From contig OZ020305.1 of assembly GCA_963971305.1 (NCBI GenBank), forward strand, positions 48,093,080 through 48,157,079: 64,000 bases of DNA. The letters run 5' to 3'. This DNA is from Arcuatula senhousia. Its lineage: Eukaryota; Mollusca; Bivalvia; Mytilida; Mytilidae. Below the pieces are notes generated by a model. It saw nothing but the letters and a program-made list of their open reading frames with translations. It had not been told where the DNA came from and did not search any database. Positions 15,101 to 25,797 of this stretch are shown here, in pieces. Positions within the stretch are counted from its first letter, which is position 1, and each line of letters starts with the position of its first letter. A program made the position numbers and the translations under genes.

Positions 15101-18100
15101 CTTTTTAAGGAAATTCTCACATGAGATCTTGTGTTAGAATGTCCTCGCGATATTTTTAACATGCGAATTAGGTTAGTTTCTAACATCCTGCCTAAAAATT
15201 CTAATATGGGTTCTAACCTCATTTGCATGTTAAAAAACTCGTAAGAAAATAATGTTAGAAACTAACATGAGAAAACATATTAGATTCTCATATGGTACAT
15301 GTTAGTTGTTTTTGGTAAGGGAATTTAGGCTCCTGTAGCCTCTTGTTGAAAGTTTTATTTCTAATAAAAACTGAAAATCTTTTTTTAACATTCTCATATA
15401 GTTTGGTTTTATTTTTTATTGCAGCATGATGCTGATTTAAAAGACTCTAGTCAATTTACTACGCAAATGTACAGAGTTCGTGAGTTGGTCAATGGAAACA
15501 TGAGAGTTTTGCAGGTAAATAACATAAACTATTTAAAACAAGGATTTTTATGATTCCATTGTACAACAGGATTTATATTTAATCATTTTAGTTGCAAACA
15601 TTACTTATTTTATAGTTTCTAAAAGTTGCCATGATTATTCTACACAAATCTATTCCTTTGACCATGAAGAATCTGAAGATTGTTGTTGTCAAATCCATGA
15701 TTTCTTCATCGACTTTGCTTTCATTTTTACAGGTTAAACCTACAAGAAGTTCACTTAACTCTTCGGCTTCGTTTTTGATTATGACAGAACATGAGTGTTT
15801 TCTCTGGTATGGAAAGGTAAGTTATACAAGTTATATAAGGTCAAACTTTTGAATGTTTCAATAAAAATATGCTAATAAGTTTATTAAAAGACATCATATA
15901 AATATAGTTTTAATATATTTTTTTTTTCAATTTCTTTAGTAATTTCTAATAGATTTTAAATTTATTGTTTTCTTTAAATTTGATAATGTTATAATTTTGA
16001 TATTAGAAATCTGGTGGCCCAGAAAGAGAATATACTAAAAGCATGCTGGAATTCCTAAACCCATCAAAGTATGTATTGTTTTTGCTTTTTTTATTCTTAA
16101 ATTCCACTGTATGTAATTTATAAAGAGGATTTTTTTCTGCATTGCACTATCAATTTTTTGATAAATGGCAGAAGATTTTACTTTTACTCACTTGTGCTTA
16201 TATTTACAAACGAAAAATTGCAATAACTTAATTCACTTCCTATGTACCGGTATTTGTAAATTCAATCTTTCTTGAAATGAAAGTCTTGACAAAGTCATCA
16301 GTCTTGAACACAGCCACCAATAGAAAATACAATACCACTAAATCTACTGATTTGCCGCAGAACTGTGGTTTAAAAATGTCAAATTCTACATTCCTCAATT
16401 TGTTATTTTAGAATGTTCGAATTCAGTGTTGTCCTCGAGGGTAAAGAAAACAATCAGCTACAAGAGATGTTGGGTTCATATGTAGAATATCCTATGGAAT
16501 TTCCAAAACCTGTAAGAGAAAATAACCAATTAATATCATATTTTTGTTGAATTTGGCGCAGCTTTTTTACAAATACCTGGACACTTTTGTTTTTTTTTAC
16601 CTTCCAATTATTTAAATGCTGCTGATATGGTCAGAGAAAAGAGTATCAATGGGGCGTTCAAAATCTCAATACCAAAAGGGCATGACAAAATCTGTAGACA
16701 TAAAATACAAGACGAATTAAGGACAAAACGCGCAACACAAAAAAAAAGGAAATCAAACTGAAAAAAAAACAACTAAGCTTGAATCAACATTGCAATGTAA
16801 AATAATAGGTGGTCTGGAAGATAAAGCAGTTCCTTATGGTTAAAACACACCTTTCACGTTGCCATCGACTAAATTAGCGAGTTCAAATCCGATCAATGAT
16901 GACAATACCAACACTGTGATAAACCAATATCTGTACTCCAAGAAAGGTAGAAACCTGTATTTGTCTGTGAACAAATCATGTATGTCGTCTGTAGAATTTT
17001 TTGAGTGACAGAAACAACAACAAAACTCTGCTCAATCGAGATAATCATGTATAATCGAGGTAATCATGTATACCCCACAAGCTCCGAATAGCGAATCAAT
17101 TGCGACTGCTACACAAAAAGTGGTAGTCGACAATTGTTAAGTTGAAATTACGTTTTGAAATATGCACATATAGCATAACAATATTTACCGTTTAATTTAT
17201 ACTGGGTTCGGTACTTTGTATTTCAATATTGGATTTGGATATATATCTCTAGCAAACTATGATGTACTAATGTATTTACATGCATTTGCTTTCCAATAAT
17301 TGAGAAATTCAATTTTTAATATGTGTTTTGTAGAAATTAGAGAGACGACCACCTAATTTTGTTCTTTGCCATTTCGAGGATTCTGTTCATTTTGAAGACA
17401 TTGTTAACTTTCAAAAGGAGGTAAGTATAGTAATGTACATTACTTAACAAAGAGCATAGATTTTTAAATATAAAAACGTTATTCCTGTAGATTTTGTGAT
17501 TTGATTTTTTTCTGACAAATGATAGAATTCTTTTTAAATGTGTCCCACTCTGTGTTCTCTTTTCTGTATGAATAATGAATAAAATCTTCCATCTTCAAAT
17601 ATATACAAATCTCATACCATTTTAATGCATTAAAACATATTTACTGTTATTTTTTTCGCGTGTGGTATCTCCGCTATCATTTTGTATATTTTTTTTTGCC
17701 ATGGACATTTTGTTTATAATTTTTTTTCAATTATACATCATAATGCTTTACATTTTTTCAGGATTTGACTGAATCCGAAATTTGCTTTCTTGATTCTTTT
17801 GATCAAGTAAGTATATGTTTAGCTGATCCTAAATCTATATTGTTTATACATACAAAAGCATTACAATCTTTTTTGGTGATTTCATTATGCCTTTGCATGA
17901 TAAAACTTATTATATGTCAAAGTTTAAAGTTAACTAAAACATTGGTTTGTAAAACATTTTTGCCAAATTGTCAGGTAGATTTTATTTGGAGGTGGAAAAG
18001 CACATTACAAACGAAGTCGAAATTAAATCACCATAAATGGTTATGTACATAAGTTTTAAAAACCAAGCAAACAAACAAACGAAACTTGATGGAATGTTTT

Positions 18101-20215
18101 AAAACAGTTATCAATTATGAACTTGAAGATTTAGAAAAAAAACAAGAAAGCTGTTGATTTTTTTTTGTTTTTTTTTCCAGATATTTATTTGGGTGGGACA
18201 AAGCGTTGACGAAGATGTCAGAAAAGGACTGCTTGATCTGCCTAAGGTAAATATAACATCTCATCTTTTCAAACTATTATTTTTTTCTCACTGTAACTTT
18301 ATTTGATGTCAATAAACTTTATAGTATAGTAAATGTAAAATAGTTTCAAATTCTTTTTAATTGATGTTTTTGTAACAGCAGAAAGGTAAATATATAATAA
18401 GAATTTAGTACTATATTTTGGGAATTTTTAAATGAAAGATAAAGGTTTTGTCGCTTCAAAATTAAAATTACAACAAAGTTCAATACATGTAAAACAGAGT
18501 TAAGTGATATAATTTCTGATATTCATTGATTTTAATTCCAATAGAAATATATTGACGAAGATCCTGCCAAAAGATCTCTAGAAGATGTGAATATATGGAT
18601 TGTGTCTCAGGGTCACGAACCAGAAACATTTATCAAACATTTTAGGGACTGGTGCAATACGAAATATGGGGTAAGAATTTAGTCATTACACTTTTTTTAT
18701 CATTGCTGTTATATTTATCATTTTTATGACCCTTAAATGATTTGTATTAAATGAAGATTATTTTAGATAGGTCAATGCTTTATATTTGTTGAGAACTGCG
18801 GCTGGTTGATAATCACCATGTTTTATTTATAATTACAATTTATTGCTACTTAAAATTACATAATTAGTAACTTTTTACAAAATCATATATCTAGTAAAAA
18901 CAATTAGCAAAGATTTTACAATAGATTACAAGTTTCTTGAGTAAAGATTTGAAACAAGTAATGATTCTGATTTTCATGTCTTTGTTAATGAAAAAATGAC
19001 CCATATTATTTTTAGGGAAATGAGGAGTACAGTTTGAGTAGGAAAATAATAAGACAAGAGAATGCATCTATAGATATTAACCAGGAGGTAAAGAGTTTTT
19101 ATCAATTATATTTCATAGATAATTTGTTATCTATATATGCTGACTACACATTACATTAAAATATATTAAAATTTTTGCGTGACAAGTCTTTACCTATCAT
19201 TTGCTTGTCTAATTGGGGTGCTTTTATTTTCAACGAGTTTTCATTATAAAATAAAAACAAATTAAACTTTAAAAATAAAAAAAAAAACCTTGTAATTTAA
19301 AAGAACTATAGTTAATTGAAAAGGATAATAATAAAAATATACTTTAATGTATAAAATATTATATTCATATAAATTTTACAGATGACTGACAAAACCTTCC
19401 AAAAGTATCCCAAGTATGCATATAGAGAACTAATGAAGAAAGACCCTTGTGATGAAATAGATCGAAGTCATAAAGAGGTAACAATAATGATAATATATTG
19501 ATACATGTATAACACTGCAAATTGTCATTTTATGATCACTGTGATCAATCATTTTAGTAACAACTGTCCAGGCTTGTTAATGTAAAGTGGTGCAGGTTTA
19601 CACCTGCTAAGTCATGGGTGTATGTAAACAATCTTTTGAACATCTTTATTAAAGAATATGCATAACACATTATTTTGAAACATATTGTCACTGGTTTGTG
19701 GCTTTGCTTTGGAATATTCCATAATAATTGTTTCTTGTCATTGCGCAAAATCAATTTCTCCAATTTTTTGGCATTCTTCATTTGATAAAAAAATCATAAG
19801 GCATTGTAGTATTCTGTTGTTTGTTAGATTTTTGTTAAGTTTTATGCTAGTTTGTTGCCAAAGTTAAAATATTTTTGAATATTCTGTTGTCATTATTATA
19901 GACAGCTTGCAAAATAATCTTGGTAATAAATGGTTAATTTTGATGAAACATAACGTATCAATACTGTTTTCCATGTGATTTCTGTCAAGATATTCACAAA
20001 ACAGTAAATTTTATTAAGCAAAAAAAAAATATTTCTTCCCTTTTTTCTTTCAGTTTCACCTTACAGAAAGACATTTTAGAGAAGTGATGAAGATGAGTAG
20101 GATTGATTTTTATCATCTTCCTCTCTGGAAACAAGAACAATGTATAAAATCAGCAGGACTCGGACACTACAAAACATCTTCAAATCCTTTACATATAAGA
20201 TGTTCGTCTCCATAA
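188..20215 (+). CDS. Villin-like actin-binding protein, 5'-partial, 23 exons in window
   Basis: Calcium-regulated actin severing, capping and bundling is the known role of the family. Exons with GT-AG borders that keep frame: 188-265, 531-583, 4383-4482, 4940-5050, 5367-5433, 5820-5949, 6775-6853, 7060-7161, 9485-9641, 11100-11197, 11420-11557, 11738-11824, 12264-12329, 15425-15514, 15733-15816, 16007-16068, 16412-16511, 17334-17420, 17762-17806, 18181-18246, 18545-18670, 19016-19087, 19382-19477, 20054-20215. They add to about 751 codons plus stop. The first two exons resemble the end of gelsolin repeat 1 and the linker (HHESICFMKNF). Repeats 2-6 follow, each with the core strand: VILDGFPRIYVWVG, PLYVWVG, YVLYFWLG, ECFLWYG, CFLDSFDQIFIWVG. 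A spacer and a villin headpiece close the protein. Six gelsolin repeats plus headpiece is the villin/advillin layout; supervillin is less likely because its insertions are absent. The start codon lies before position 1. Expression data are needed to confirm each border, but the reading frame is continuous through all junctions. Confidence 0.9.
616..3624. mobile_element. Non-autonomous DNA transposon, ~3.0 kb, CACTG termini, 5 bp target duplication
   Basis: The ends are inverted copies for about 60 bases: CACTGTATGGAAAGAGCGAA at the left and its complement ending at 3624. The 5 bases ATGCT occur immediately outside both ends (611-615 and 3625-3629). Inside, shorter related motifs (TTGATTTCTGTGC and its complement) recur near both ends, as subterminal repeats do. 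No transposase reading frame is recognisable; a 108-codon minus-strand frame at 2420-2746 has no known relative to me. It sits in the villin intron 584-4382. A CAC start with a 5 bp duplication is the known pattern of Transib-type elements; that assignment is inference. Confidence 0.8.
1204..1998. mobile_element. Nested inverted-repeat element (~0.8 kb)
   Basis: Left end GGGGACATGTTAATGAAG and right end complement GGGGCCGTGTTAACGAAGG form an imperfect 28 bp terminal inverted repeat. Internally, short AGGAC/GTCC-type motifs (TTAGGATAA, TAGGACC) recur. A 97-codon frame (1574-1867, + strand) falls inside; I do not recognise it. The element is nested within the CACTG-ended transposon, so it inserted later. 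No clear target duplication is visible. Confidence 0.6.
6083..6190. repeat. Hairpin-forming short repeat, copy 1
   Basis: TTACCAACCACAG near the start pairs with CTGTGGTTGATAAT near the end, with CACCGTCTCCAACAGTTGG between. A second copy lies at 6378-6498. The two copies flank the duplicated intron end at 6246-6361. Resembles a miniature inverted-repeat element; no coding content. Confidence 0.6.
6246..6361 (+). repeat. Duplicate of the intron end that precedes the first visible villin exon
   Basis: About 115 bases match positions 70-187, which is the 3' end of the intron before the exon at 188 (shared stretch TATTAGAGAACGAAAGCTAA and a pyrimidine-rich run ending in TATTACCATCA). The original ends in the used acceptor CATCAG; this copy reads CATCAT and has lost the AG. 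It lies in the intron 5950-6774, on the same strand, 6.2 kb downstream. Confidence 0.8.
6378..6498. repeat. Hairpin-forming short repeat, copy 2
   Basis: Same unit as 6083-6190 (TTACCAACCACAGT ... ACTGTGGTTGGTAATA) with a 9-base insertion after CCAACAGTTGG. Same orientation as copy 1. Confidence 0.6.
7440..8345 (+). pseudogene. Dead Penelope-type reverse transcriptase copy in a villin intron
   Basis: The DNA matches the RT fragment at 47835-49087: segments corresponding to LADLFLHSYEADF, the YIDDV catalytic box (around 7600), SYLDLHLE, and the tail GYVAPRLLSSLKKFYG (around 7920-7970), followed by the 3' untranslated part with the CTTTTCGTACTTTTGATACTCG motif. Several frameshifts and stops (for example a duplicated GATGATGTGATGTCC) kill it. 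It lacks the second insertion that splits the coding region in the array copies, so it shows the unsplit structure. Boundaries are approximate. Confidence 0.75.
8885..9020. repeat. Interspersed repeat fragment
   Basis: The stretch starting GATGTGGAATAAATGCCAAC and including AAACCACAATGGACAACCGCCAGCAG is matched imperfectly at about 41760-41840. Function unknown; in a villin intron. Confidence 0.45.
9827..10107. mobile_element. MITE with TA target duplication and internal minisatellite
   Basis: Terminal inverted repeats CGGAAGCTGAATAAGGCCA and its near complement, flanked by TA on both sides (9825-9826, 10108-10109). The core (about 9864-10050) is a degenerate tandem array of a ~22 bp unit (TCGTTCCCACAAGATAAGTA), eight or so copies. 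TA duplication is typical of Tc1/mariner-type elements. Confidence 0.7.
10203..11050. repeat. Probable decayed inverted-repeat element
   Basis: CTTCAAGGGACCTTGACAAA with TTTATATAGAGGTTGTGG near 10220-10270 resembles CTTCAAGGGACAGTT, ACTATATAGAGATC and TATATGGAGGTGGTCACTAG at 10895-11030. Likely the two ends of one old element; exact ends not resolved. It encloses a 39-base direct duplication (10478-10514 and 10517-10553). Confidence 0.35.
10478..10553. repeat. Direct tandem duplication, ~39 bp x 2
   Basis: ATAGGATTACAGTATTTTTA and following bases through TTTTGAAGTA occur twice in a row without differences, so the duplication is recent. Confidence 0.85.
12674..15361. mobile_element. CACCTGG/CCAGGTG-bounded repeat element, split by a later insertion
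   Basis: Starts GCTCACCTGG (12674-12683) and has the complementary CCAGGTGAGC at 13819-13828; the tail continues after an insertion as TTAGGCTCCTGTAGCCTCTTG at 15325 onward. The core holds five tandem copies of a ~157 bp unit (each beginning near TTTCATGTTTTTGGCCTATG at about 13074, 13233, 13387, 13543 and 13701). GTCGTCGTCCGTCGTC occurs near the left end. I recall this family as common in bivalves. It occupies the villin intron 12330-15424. Confidence 0.7.
13832..15322. mobile_element. Nested inverted-repeat element (1.49 kb) inside the CACCTGG element
   Basis: Left end TCCCGTACAGAAACCACTAA and right end GTTTTTGGTAAGGGA are complementary; AT flanks both ends (13830-13831, 15323-15324), and removing the element restores the reading GCGAT-TTAGGCTCC expected for the host element. 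Both subterminal zones are rich in TTAGAAATT and TCATATGAGAA motifs in both orientations, so the ends can fold back. The core is AT-rich without a credible gene. Confidence 0.65.
20054..20215 (+). CDS. Last exon of villin-like gene: headpiece domain
   Basis: This exon encodes the compact actin-binding villin headpiece subdomain: HLTERHFREVMKMSRIDFY then LPLWKQEQCIKSAGLG, matching the family pattern (acidic Asp/Glu-Phe helix, hydrophobic core Phe residues, the PLWKQ helix, Gly-Leu near the end). The preceding exon 19382-19477 supplies the N-terminal subdomain (YPKYAYRELMKK). The usual C-terminal Phe of vertebrate headpieces (GLF) is replaced by Gly-Leu-Gly-His, and about 14 further residues follow before the TAA at 20213-20215. 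Confidence 0.92.
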   Translation, partial: FHLTERHFREVMKMSRIDFYHLPLWKQEQCIKSAGLGHYKTSSNPLHIRCSSP

Positions 20216-20481
20216 ATTTGCATTTTGAAAATGATATGATTAAACATATAAATTGTATAATGAAATGGTGCTTCCCCATAATACACACGAGAATGATTTT
20301 TTCCTGTAAGTTAAACAAACTTTTTAATTAAATGTAGATGGTTCAATAATGTAGTGTTGTTTTAGTCATGCAAATTTATAATGCCAAAATTTATGTGTTA
20401 TTTTTTTTCTTTTAGTTTACTTTCTGTCTGACAATAAGGTTATTTATTTATTTACTTTTAAACTATGTTATTTTTTATACA

Positions 20482-20487
20482 AATAAA
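20482..20487 (+). terminator. Candidate poly(A) signal of villin-like gene
   Basis: AATAAA lies about 270 bases after the stop codon. A second AATAAA occurs near 20546. Position and strand fit 3' end formation of the villin-like transcript; cleavage site not determined. Confidence 0.5.
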
Positions 20488-21058
20488 CGATATCTCCAAA
20501 TGTGTCTTTGTATGATTCATATTCATAAATCATTGCATCAGTTTAATAAAGATTTTAATTTATTAATTATATTTAATAACCGTCATTGAAGGCTAGAAAA
20601 TTATTGACATGATAATGACAAGATAAAAATTTATATGGAAACATGACGAGTACTTAGAAGTCTGTCGTACTAATTTTTTTGCTATGGTTGACTAGTTATG
20701 TATAATTGGTGTCTATTATTTAGCATTTAAGGTTTGATGAGACAAAACATTCTAAAAAGTATTTAGACTAAAAACCGACTTTATCTGTCAATACTAAAAT
20801 GCAAAGAAGTATTTGATGAGCAAATGAAGTAGAAAATGTTTTGTATGGTTTCAATAATGTCAAAATGTACAAAATACATATTAAATGCAAACATTTCTTA
20901 TTAGAACAAACGTCATAGGGCATCAAAACTATATCTTGCTTTTAATTACATAATAAATTCATAATAAAATCACCTAAAAGCCTACACCAAATTTATTTTT
21001 GATGTGTTACTCCTAAAGCACCCTGCTTTGATCTTTTCTGTTCTTTTTCCAAACTATA

Positions 21059-21191
21059 GCCCTGGTCCTGAGAGAAAAAAAATATAGAATGCATTGGAAA
21101 AATGTAAAAAAGGGAGATAACTCTTAAAATTGTCAATAATTACAATAGAAACCATTGTTACAAAATGGCAAGATTTCTCCTAGGACCAGGC
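21059..21191. mobile_element. Short MITE, ~133 bp
   Basis: GCCCTGGTCCTGAGAGAAA at the left end and TTTCTCCTAGGACCAGGC at the right end are complementary. The core AAAGGGAGATAACTCTT is shared with the element at 23302-23635, so the two may be distant relatives or share a nested piece. Confidence 0.6.
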
Positions 21192-21312
21192 AGTTATGAG
21201 CAAATTGTTATTTATTTCTAATTTTATATACTTTAAACCATCTTTCGTTAAAAAATAAACCATTGTAGCCTTTTTATCGATGAATCACTTTTCTTCAATT
21301 TTGCATGATTCT

Positions 21313-21780
21313 TGGGTGGACTACTACTTAGGCACCGACCATTTGATTTTCTGGGGGGCCTGGGATTTTCACCCCTATACACTCGATGCTAGAAAATTTT
21401 GTTCAGAAACTCTCTGTTTTTCTAATGCGCAAAATGAGGGCCAGATAATTTTTTTTTGCCCTATAAGCTGGCCAGACTATTTTGTTGGCCAAAAATCAGA
21501 GCCAGAAAAAAAAATCCCAGCCCCCCCCCCCCCGAAAATCAAATGGTCGGTGCCTTTACTTGTTTTTTTCCCTCAAAAATATTCTGGGTCCGATTTGTAT
21601 GAAGAAGATATTTTGGAAGCAAAAGTAAAGAAAAATATCTGAATAAGGATTTTATCCATATAAAAAAATGTTTATATTGGAAAAAAACTCGGGACACCTT
21701 TATAAAAGATAAACAAAATTTCCGCGGCCAGCGTAGAAAAAAAATTCTGGCCAAAACAAAAAAAAAACAAGGTCCACCCC
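21313..21780. mobile_element. Nested pair of inverted-repeat elements
   Basis: The inner element 21331-21554 has near-perfect ~28 bp inverted termini (GGCACCGACCATTTGATTTT and complement) with poly-C/G next to them. Outer complementary motifs GGGTGGACT (near 21314) and GGTCCACCCC (near 21771) suggest an enclosing element. No gene. Confidence 0.6.
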
Positions 21781-21839
21781 TATTTAACGAATATGTGCTG
21801 TCTATACACTAAGATTTTCTTTTTAAAAATGTCCAACTG

Positions 21840-22400
21840 CCCTGATGACCCTTAATTAATGCAATATCACCAGTCTTTGTTCTTTTCTGTGCTGCTCTAA
21901 GGGCCTCTATTTTATGCTATTTATCATTTTTCTAATACTACTTGTACAGCGTTCGTCATTTTTAACAAGTTTGGCGGCATGGCGCTTGACACTTTCAAGT
22001 TTGTTTTTATTGGTGCCAAACGGTGCTAAATAGTCTAAAATGGAGTGAACGATGGATTTGTACGCTGTCGGTAATCTATGTTTTAGATTTCTTTTAATCG
22101 TGCCAATTATACTATTCGTCCTATCTAAAATCTTTGAAATGTGAGAATACCCTTGTCACTTATCATAACACCCAGGTATTGATTTTCAGTGACATGTTCC
22201 AATATATGATCATCTAACAAATATGTAAAGGTTGATTCTTTTGATGAACAGAAATGATGTACTCAAATTCATGCCCCAAGTATTTACCAAATTTTGTAGA
22301 GTCCAAATATTTTTTGTTAATATGATTGTCACTCAGAGTTAATATCGCGGTTAAGTGAGCAATCGTTGGCAAATAAACGATCGAAAGACTGCACACTTTA
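21840..22400 (-). pseudogene. Decayed non-LTR retrotransposon RT C-terminal fragment
   Basis: Minus-strand translation gives, in shifting frames, HILEHVTENQYLGVMISD, ILDRTNSIIGTIKRNLKH, TAYKSIVHSILDY and KLESVKRHAAKLVKND, the usual order of motifs after the RT palm in Jockey/CR1-type LINEs. Frameshifts and stops interrupt it. This copy is unrelated in detail to the intact LINE at 34.7-40.1 kb. Confidence 0.6.
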
Positions 22401-22619
22401 TGTGAAATAAAAAGAGCAGCTATAAATATCTCTTATATTTTTTTTTAAAACTTCGTTATAATTTTTAGCCTCATCTGAACTGGTCTTTTGTTTGTAATTT
22501 TGCAATTTTGGTTTTGATATGTAAGCTATTGTTCTCTTCTTTTTATGGAGTATGTGAAATATATAGTTAGCAGAGTAAGTTACATCGGAATACTTAGTCT
22601 TCTGTAATTCTGTTGTAGT

Positions 22620-23230
22620 TGTTTTGAGCGACTGTTCAGCCCTTTTTTATCAGCAGACATTCGATATATCAACGCAAACCATTGACCATTGCTTGCTGAT
22701 TAGTTTTTTCATTAATATGAAGCAAATTTTCCAGACGAAAATGATCGTAGACTTGTTCTATCTGTTAACCTCCTCTTTTGTTATACTGATGATGTCCTTT
22801 TATCTAAAAACATTCGCTTATAATGCTTTCTGTGTCTATCTAATGTATCCCCAGGAGCACTACAGATTCTAGGAAGTTCGCCTAATATTTGATTTCATTT
22901 CTCGAGATTGATAATTGACACCCTATGAAGGCTTCATACATAACTCTAATCTCAAACACAATGTTTTTTTTTGGTTCTAATGTCAACTTTCAACTCTTTG
23001 TGTAGCAACATTTCGTGAAGTTAAAGTATTGCAACTGGTTCGTTGATATGCAAGAACTGGGTATATTACGATTTCCGTATTAGTTAACACAAATTGTTGG
23101 TGTCGTCGCTCAAGAAAACGAAAGACATCACGTGACTTAATATACGCAGCGTCGCTGGATTTATTGTTGTCAATAAGACGATGTGTACCCAAGTTCACTG
23201 TAGTTTGGAGTTGAGCTCACGGTGCTGACT
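22620..23230 (+). pseudogene. Very decayed Penelope-type RT copy
   Basis: Short matches in order to the RT family at 47835: TTGCTTGCTGATTAGTTTTT, ATATGAAGCA, TTATACTGATGATGTCCTTT (the YIDD box with a change), ATGTATCCCCAGGAGC, TTGTGTAGCAACATT. Many indels; the oldest copy of this family in the window. Confidence 0.6.
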
Positions 23231-23301
23231 GTGGTTCAGTTTGTGTGTATTTTTTATGTTGTGTGTTTCTTTTTTATCATTCCCAGACTTATGCCTTTTA
23301 A

Positions 23302-23635
23302 GAGGCTGTCCAGCAAAACCAAGGCAATAGCTGGCACATGACAAATTTTGTTTTAAAAAAATTTCATTGATTTCACATCAGGTTAGCATCCCTTCTCGAA
23401 AACAAAAGCAGATTTTTGGTTTATTGAAGTGATAACTTAGGTATAATTTATAGAGAATGCATTGAAAATATGCAGAAAAAGGGAGATAACTCTTTCATAT
23501 TTGCAAAATTTGGTTGCTTTGTTCATGACAAAGACAAGTCATCCATCATACATTAAAACAGTAAATTTGCTGGGATGAAATTCTTCATGTGCCAGATTCT
23601 GTAGGCTTTTGTCTGATTTCTACATGGACAGCCTC
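23302..23635. mobile_element. MITE with TTAA target duplication
   Basis: TTAA (23298-23301) then GAGGCTGTCCA at the left, and TGGACAGCCTC then TTAA (23636-23639) at the right. TTAA duplication is typical of piggyBac- and Kolobok-type elements. No gene inside. Confidence 0.65.
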
Positions 23636-23639
23636 TTAA

Positions 23640-25719
23640 ATGTACTCCTTTGCATCTTAAAATTTTTCCTGTTGTTTCAGCTCTTCTTAAAAAATTGAAA
23701 TTGTACGATAATAACCGGTCGGTATAGAAATCTTAAAATATTGTCAAAAGTATGAAATAAAAAAAACAAACAAATATCTCTAAGAAATTACATTGTTGCT
23801 GTCCAACACATTGTCATGGATTGTCATTATTTCATTTGTTATATTTGAACGGTGTAACCGACAACCATCAATTTCTCACTATAGTTTTTTGCTGAGTGTC
23901 CTAGCAGATAGCATCAATGTCTTGAGAGTAAAGACACATGCCGTCTACAACAATTACATTATTAGTCATTGATATAAGTTGTCCAAAGGCATTGATGTAC
24001 ATTTGCTCTGTTACGGTGTGCCAATTTTTCATAAAAGGTGATCCTGTTCTATGGGAGTGTAAGCCAATATTTCTGAATGATTCTTGTGCATAAGTTAACT
24101 AACGTTTAAAGTGATTTTGCTTTTTGATACGATACTATCGTACACCTTTTTTGAAGAGTTCAAAATTGCCACATTTGACTTTTACATGTACCAATTATAT
24201 GTTTTCGAACTTTTCAGATAATCTTAATATTTTTTTAAAAAGGACTAGCATGAACAAGGTCGATATCCTTGGTGTTGTCGTTTTTGGCTGCCTTGTTCGG
24301 GTGTTTTAGGCAGACAAGTCTCTTTCTAACCTTTTGGTTTTCGGTCTTCTTATAATTTTGATTCAAATGCTGCTGATGAGAGATTACTCCTTGAAATGTG
24401 CATAGACTATGCAGATTAATAACAGAACTTACTGACAGCCACCTTGGAACTTTGTTTCGTAACACACCCCCTCAAAACTAAGCTAATGATGAGACATCTT
24501 AGGACTATTCTGTGTTTTTTATGCAGCTGGCATGTCAGAATAAGTAATGTTGTTTGTACCTATATAAGCCTGTCTTCAAGACGTTAACTGATGTATGTTA
24601 GACTTTACTAAATGTAATGATATATGCCCTGGTACTCGGGATAATAATCACAAATTGACCTTTGCACAAGTTAGTGTTGTTTTCATGTCCTCTTCCTACA
24701 TGTGCATTTTTTCACTTGTACATTTAAAGGAAGTCCAAATATGTTTTAAAGTGATAACAATAGGTTTTTATACTAAAGTGTTTAGTGGTATAGAAACCTC
24801 TTGGTAACAAATATACAATACATGTTTTTGTTATGTTGATTGCTTCATTATTACCTTATTCGTGTAAATTATCAATTTCCCAACAGATGTTGGATACTAG
24901 TATATAACTTACTACATGGGCTGACACCGAAAACACAATCATAATATGTTAATGCAAATAATAAATTAATTCTTTGTCCGGAATAGTAACTTTAGCTACT
25001 AATCAATTGAAACAAATCGAATAATAACAACAGTATCAGTCGTAAGAACATGCGTATCGATTTCAATCATTTTTACAAATTTCGATATATCTATATGGCA
25101 AATAAACTAAGTTTAACGCAAATTTGCATGGTAATAAATGTGTTCAATCTAATTTTTTTTACTACCTTTCGGTCTGAATGATACCAAAAAACTAGACACG
25201 AAAAGATGTGATTTTCTCAGGCAATATGCCTTTAAACAATATGCATTATCGATTCTATACCAGGCAGAAGCGCATAGAGACTAGAGTGAAATATTTTTTC
25301 TTCTAAGCACCAGGGTTTAAGCCCGTTAGAAAATTGAATTCAAGAAATTTTTAACGGGTATCAGAATTTATTTCTTTTTTACTCTATTCGTCTATCCAGT
25401 AAATATTCCTAGCAGTGATAAACAAAACCTTAATCACGTTAAAAACGTGATTCGAAATGGCAAGCAGTTCTTGGTTGTTGCACACGACTGACACAATTAA
25501 GTTTATATCTTGTACTATAAAAGAACAAATTCTACACTTATTCTTTCACTTTTTAAAAACCAAAATACGTTCACAAGTATCTGATATAACTTATAAAATG
25601 GGTTTGTTTTTATAGCTAAATCAACATTTACCATACAACGAAAAGTACGTTGCATCGTCCTAGAGGTATACGAATAATTTATATTTCCTATGGAAAAATG
25701 ATTAGTCTTATATATATTT
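23640..25719. other. Intergenic stretch without recognised feature
   Basis: AT-rich sequence between the TTAA element and the 3' end of the small membrane-protein gene. Short open frames are present but none shows a domain or a relative elsewhere in the window. No RNA gene recognised. Confidence 0.5.
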
Positions 25720-25725
25720 TTTATT
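25720..25725 (-). terminator. Candidate poly(A) signal of paralog A gene
   Basis: AATAAA on the minus strand, about 75 bases after the stop codon. Confidence 0.4.
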
Positions 25726-25797
25726 TGTAATATTCGACAAAATGTTTTTTTTAGAAAAAAAATGTTTACAATAAACAAGCACAGATAACAATAAAGA

